This document shows positions 6,718 to 7,492 of a DNA stretch of 7,492 nucleotides, one piece after another. Made by a program: the position numbers and the translations under genes. The notes beneath the pieces are model-generated. The model was not told the DNA's origin. It was given only the letters and a program-made list of their open reading frames with translations, and searched no databases. The first letter of the stretch is position 1. Every line of letters starts with the position of its first letter. This DNA is from Oscillospiraceae bacterium (GTDB taxonomy: Bacteria > Bacillota > Clostridia > Oscillospirales > Ruminococcaceae): positions 1 through 7,492 of the forward strand of contig JAQXNQ010000155.1 in the NCBI GenBank assembly GCA_029098085.1, read 5' to 3'.

Positions 6718-6747
6718 AAGGACGGTTCCTTTTGGAGCCGTCCTTTT
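6718..6747 (+). terminator. Rho-independent terminator of the redox operon
   Basis: AAGGACGGTTCC (6718-6729) and GGAGCCGTCCTT (6734-6745) form a 12-base-pair stem with one G-U pair and a TTTT loop, ending in TTTT (6744-6747) and a further TTT shortly after. It lies about 110 bases past the flavodiiron stop codon. The A-run on the 5' side could allow some function on the other strand for the convergent minus-strand gene, but that gene lies nearly 500 bases away. Confidence 0.85.
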
Positions 6748-6846
6748 GCGTTTCAGGCTATCTACCTGTCAGTTTTTCACCTGAATGTCCCGAGCGGAGC
6801 GAGGGCATAAATCGATAGAGGAACCACATCAGCCCGAAACGTGAGC

Positions 6847-6874
6847 CGGGACAAAAATTCCGAAGTGTGTCCCG
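6847..6874. repeat. Inverted repeat (CGGGACA/TGTCCCG)
   Basis: CGGGACA (6847-6853) and TGTCCCG (6868-6874) form a perfect 7-base-pair stem with a 14-base loop. No T-tract follows on the plus strand (CCACCC), nor on the minus strand (GCTCACG), so it is not a terminator. Function unknown. Confidence 0.4.
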
Positions 6875-7024
6875 CCACCCACGGCTTCTAACCCCTCCGA
6901 CAGCGCTCCGACATGGTGAGTTTCTTTTCTAAGTCCCGGCGTCAAGCGCGCGACGGATGAAGCAGCAAGGTACACGGTTCCGGCGCTTCAAGGGATCCAG
7001 AGGAACTGCTGGCACGTTTTTCTT

Positions 7025-7056
7025 CCCTATCTTTTGCCGTGCAGCAAAAGATAGGG
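7025..7056. repeat. Perfect 13-bp hairpin repeat
   Basis: CCCTATCTTTTGC (7025-7037) and GCAAAAGATAGGG (7044-7056) are perfectly complementary around CGTGCA. Neither strand has a T-run directly after the stem (CCGGCC on plus, AAGAAAAAC on minus), arguing against an ordinary intrinsic terminator. The upstream TTTTTCTTCCCTATCTTTTGCCG sense resembles palindromic repeats I associate with Oscillospiraceae intergenic DNA; that recollection needs a genome search. Confidence 0.55.
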
Positions 7057-7062
7057 CCGGCC

Positions 7063-7109
7063 GCCGGTCCGGGAACCGGCACTTATTCAATGACGGCTCC
7101 GTAGAGCCG
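7063..7109. repeat. Two tandem short hairpins
   Basis: GCCGGT (7063-7068) pairs with ACCGGC (7075-7080), and CGGCTC (7094-7099) with GAGCCG (7104-7109) around CGTA. They follow the 13-bp hairpin directly, making a run of three stem-loops in about 85 bases. The A-rich stretch after the last one would be a T-run entering, not leaving, the hairpin on the minus strand, so it does not fit a terminator for the minus-strand gene. Confidence 0.4.
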
Positions 7110-7232
7110 GCTTCAAAATAAAAAACTCCCAACGTAACGACAAGGAACATGGAAGCGGTGAAGGAGAAAAACGCAGCGATTTCCAACGGCAGGGGACGCC
7201 GTCTCCTGCAATCCGGATACCGGTGAACCCCT

Positions 7233-7492
7233 TCATCCCTGGCATCCGCAGCTCCCATCCTCCTCCATCCGGCACCCCGGACAGTCCTCAATCCCGCAGA
7301 GCACACAGGCAATGCCCCCGCACCCGTAGGGCAGGGTCAGCGTCCGCGCCGCCCGGAACCAGTATCCGTCAAAGGGCAGCAGCCGACGGTTGCGGATGGA
7401 CGCGTACCCCCAGATCCGCAGCAGCTCCCGCCGCAGGCTCGCGGCCACCGGTGTCTTGAACATCAGGTACTGCAGCGGATCGTAAAACGACC
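7233..7492 (-). CDS. C-terminal part of an unrecognised cysteine-rich protein (truncated by window edge)
   Basis: On the minus strand the reading frame is open from the window edge at 7492 to a TGA at 7233-7235, giving the last 85 or so residues of a longer protein. An ATG at 7463 exists, but the frame continues upstream without a stop (FYDPLQYLMFK) and no ribosome binding site precedes that ATG, so it is probably internal. The segment is basic and aromatic (RRELLRIWGY, RRLLPFDGYWFRAAR) and ends with seven cysteines: CGGIACVLC, then CPGC, then CGC at the tail. The paired cysteines suggest a zinc or Fe-S site. I do not recognise the family. The gene converges on the flavodiiron operon, and no clear terminator follows it. 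Confidence 0.6.
   Translation of the reverse strand, partial: SFYDPLQYLMFKTPVAASLRRELLRIWGYASIRNRRLLPFDGYWFRAARTLTLPYGCGGIACVLCGIEDCPGCRMEEDGSCGCQG

Larger units (their letters stand above)
6748..7232. other. Long intergenic region rich in inverted repeats, no convincing gene
   Basis: About 485 bases with no open frame I would accept: none has a ribosome binding site or a recognisable domain. The stretch lies between two convergent transcription units and holds several separate palindromes (6847-6874, 7025-7056, 7063-7080, 7094-7109, 7189-7209) and the near-palindromic CCCGAGCGGAGCGAGGG around 6789-6805. I see no tRNA, promoter or CRISPR repeats. It reads as an accumulation site for dispersed non-coding repeats. 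Confidence 0.6.

Noticed and set aside
7189..7209. Terminator for the minus-strand cysteine-rich gene
   Set aside because: The stem has an A-C mismatch when read on the minus strand and no T-run follows directly; the TTTTT further on is about 20 bases away.
6929..7312. Minus-strand frame of 127 codons in the intergenic region
   Set aside because: It runs through three perfect hairpins, has no ribosome binding site and overlaps the end of the cysteine-rich gene; it looks like translated repeat DNA.

Overview
The window looks like chromosomal DNA from a GC-rich, strictly anaerobic member of the Clostridia, most like the Oscillospiraceae/Ruminococcaceae. The reasons are G/C-rich third codon positions, AGGAGG-type ribosome binding sites, a TTG start on mnmA, sigma-A-like promoters, and an oxygen-defence flavodiiron protein fused to rubredoxin. 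The gene set is iron-sulfur assembly, tRNA thiolation and flavodiiron detoxification. No phage, transposase, CRISPR array or tRNA/rRNA gene was seen. The genus is not determined.

Layout. (1) 69-506, rnhA (RNase HI). (2) 542-752, a near-consensus promoter whose -35/-10 spacer holds a perfect inverted repeat, followed by a structured leader of about 175 nt. This leader is either a 6S RNA or a cis-acting leader of the next operon. (3) 773-2413, iscS and iscU, closely spaced, then a strong intrinsic terminator at 2435-2467. (4) 2485-3510, mnmA, the tRNA 2-thiouridylase that takes sulfur from IscS. (5) 3588-6747, a second operon with its own extended -10 promoter, a 5' hairpin, a cysteine-rich ferredoxin-like protein, a small cysteine-containing helical protein overlapping it by 4 bases, a large flavodiiron/flavin-reductase/rubredoxin fusion, and an intrinsic terminator. 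(6) 6610-7232, intergenic DNA rich in inverted repeats, probably including dispersed repeat elements. (7) 7233-7492, the 3' end of an unrecognised cysteine-rich gene on the minus strand, cut by the window edge.

How the genes fit together. IscS releases sulfur from cysteine; IscU uses it to scaffold Fe-S clusters and MnmA uses it to make s2U34 in tRNA. The next operon encodes proteins that carry Fe-S, diiron, FMN and rubredoxin-iron centres and probably reduce O2 or NO to protect such cofactors. The most unusual items are the three-part flavodiiron fusion with a short-spacer rubredoxin, its two uncharacterised cysteine-rich partners (one with an incomplete second cluster motif), and the structured RNA ahead of iscS with a possible operator in its promoter.
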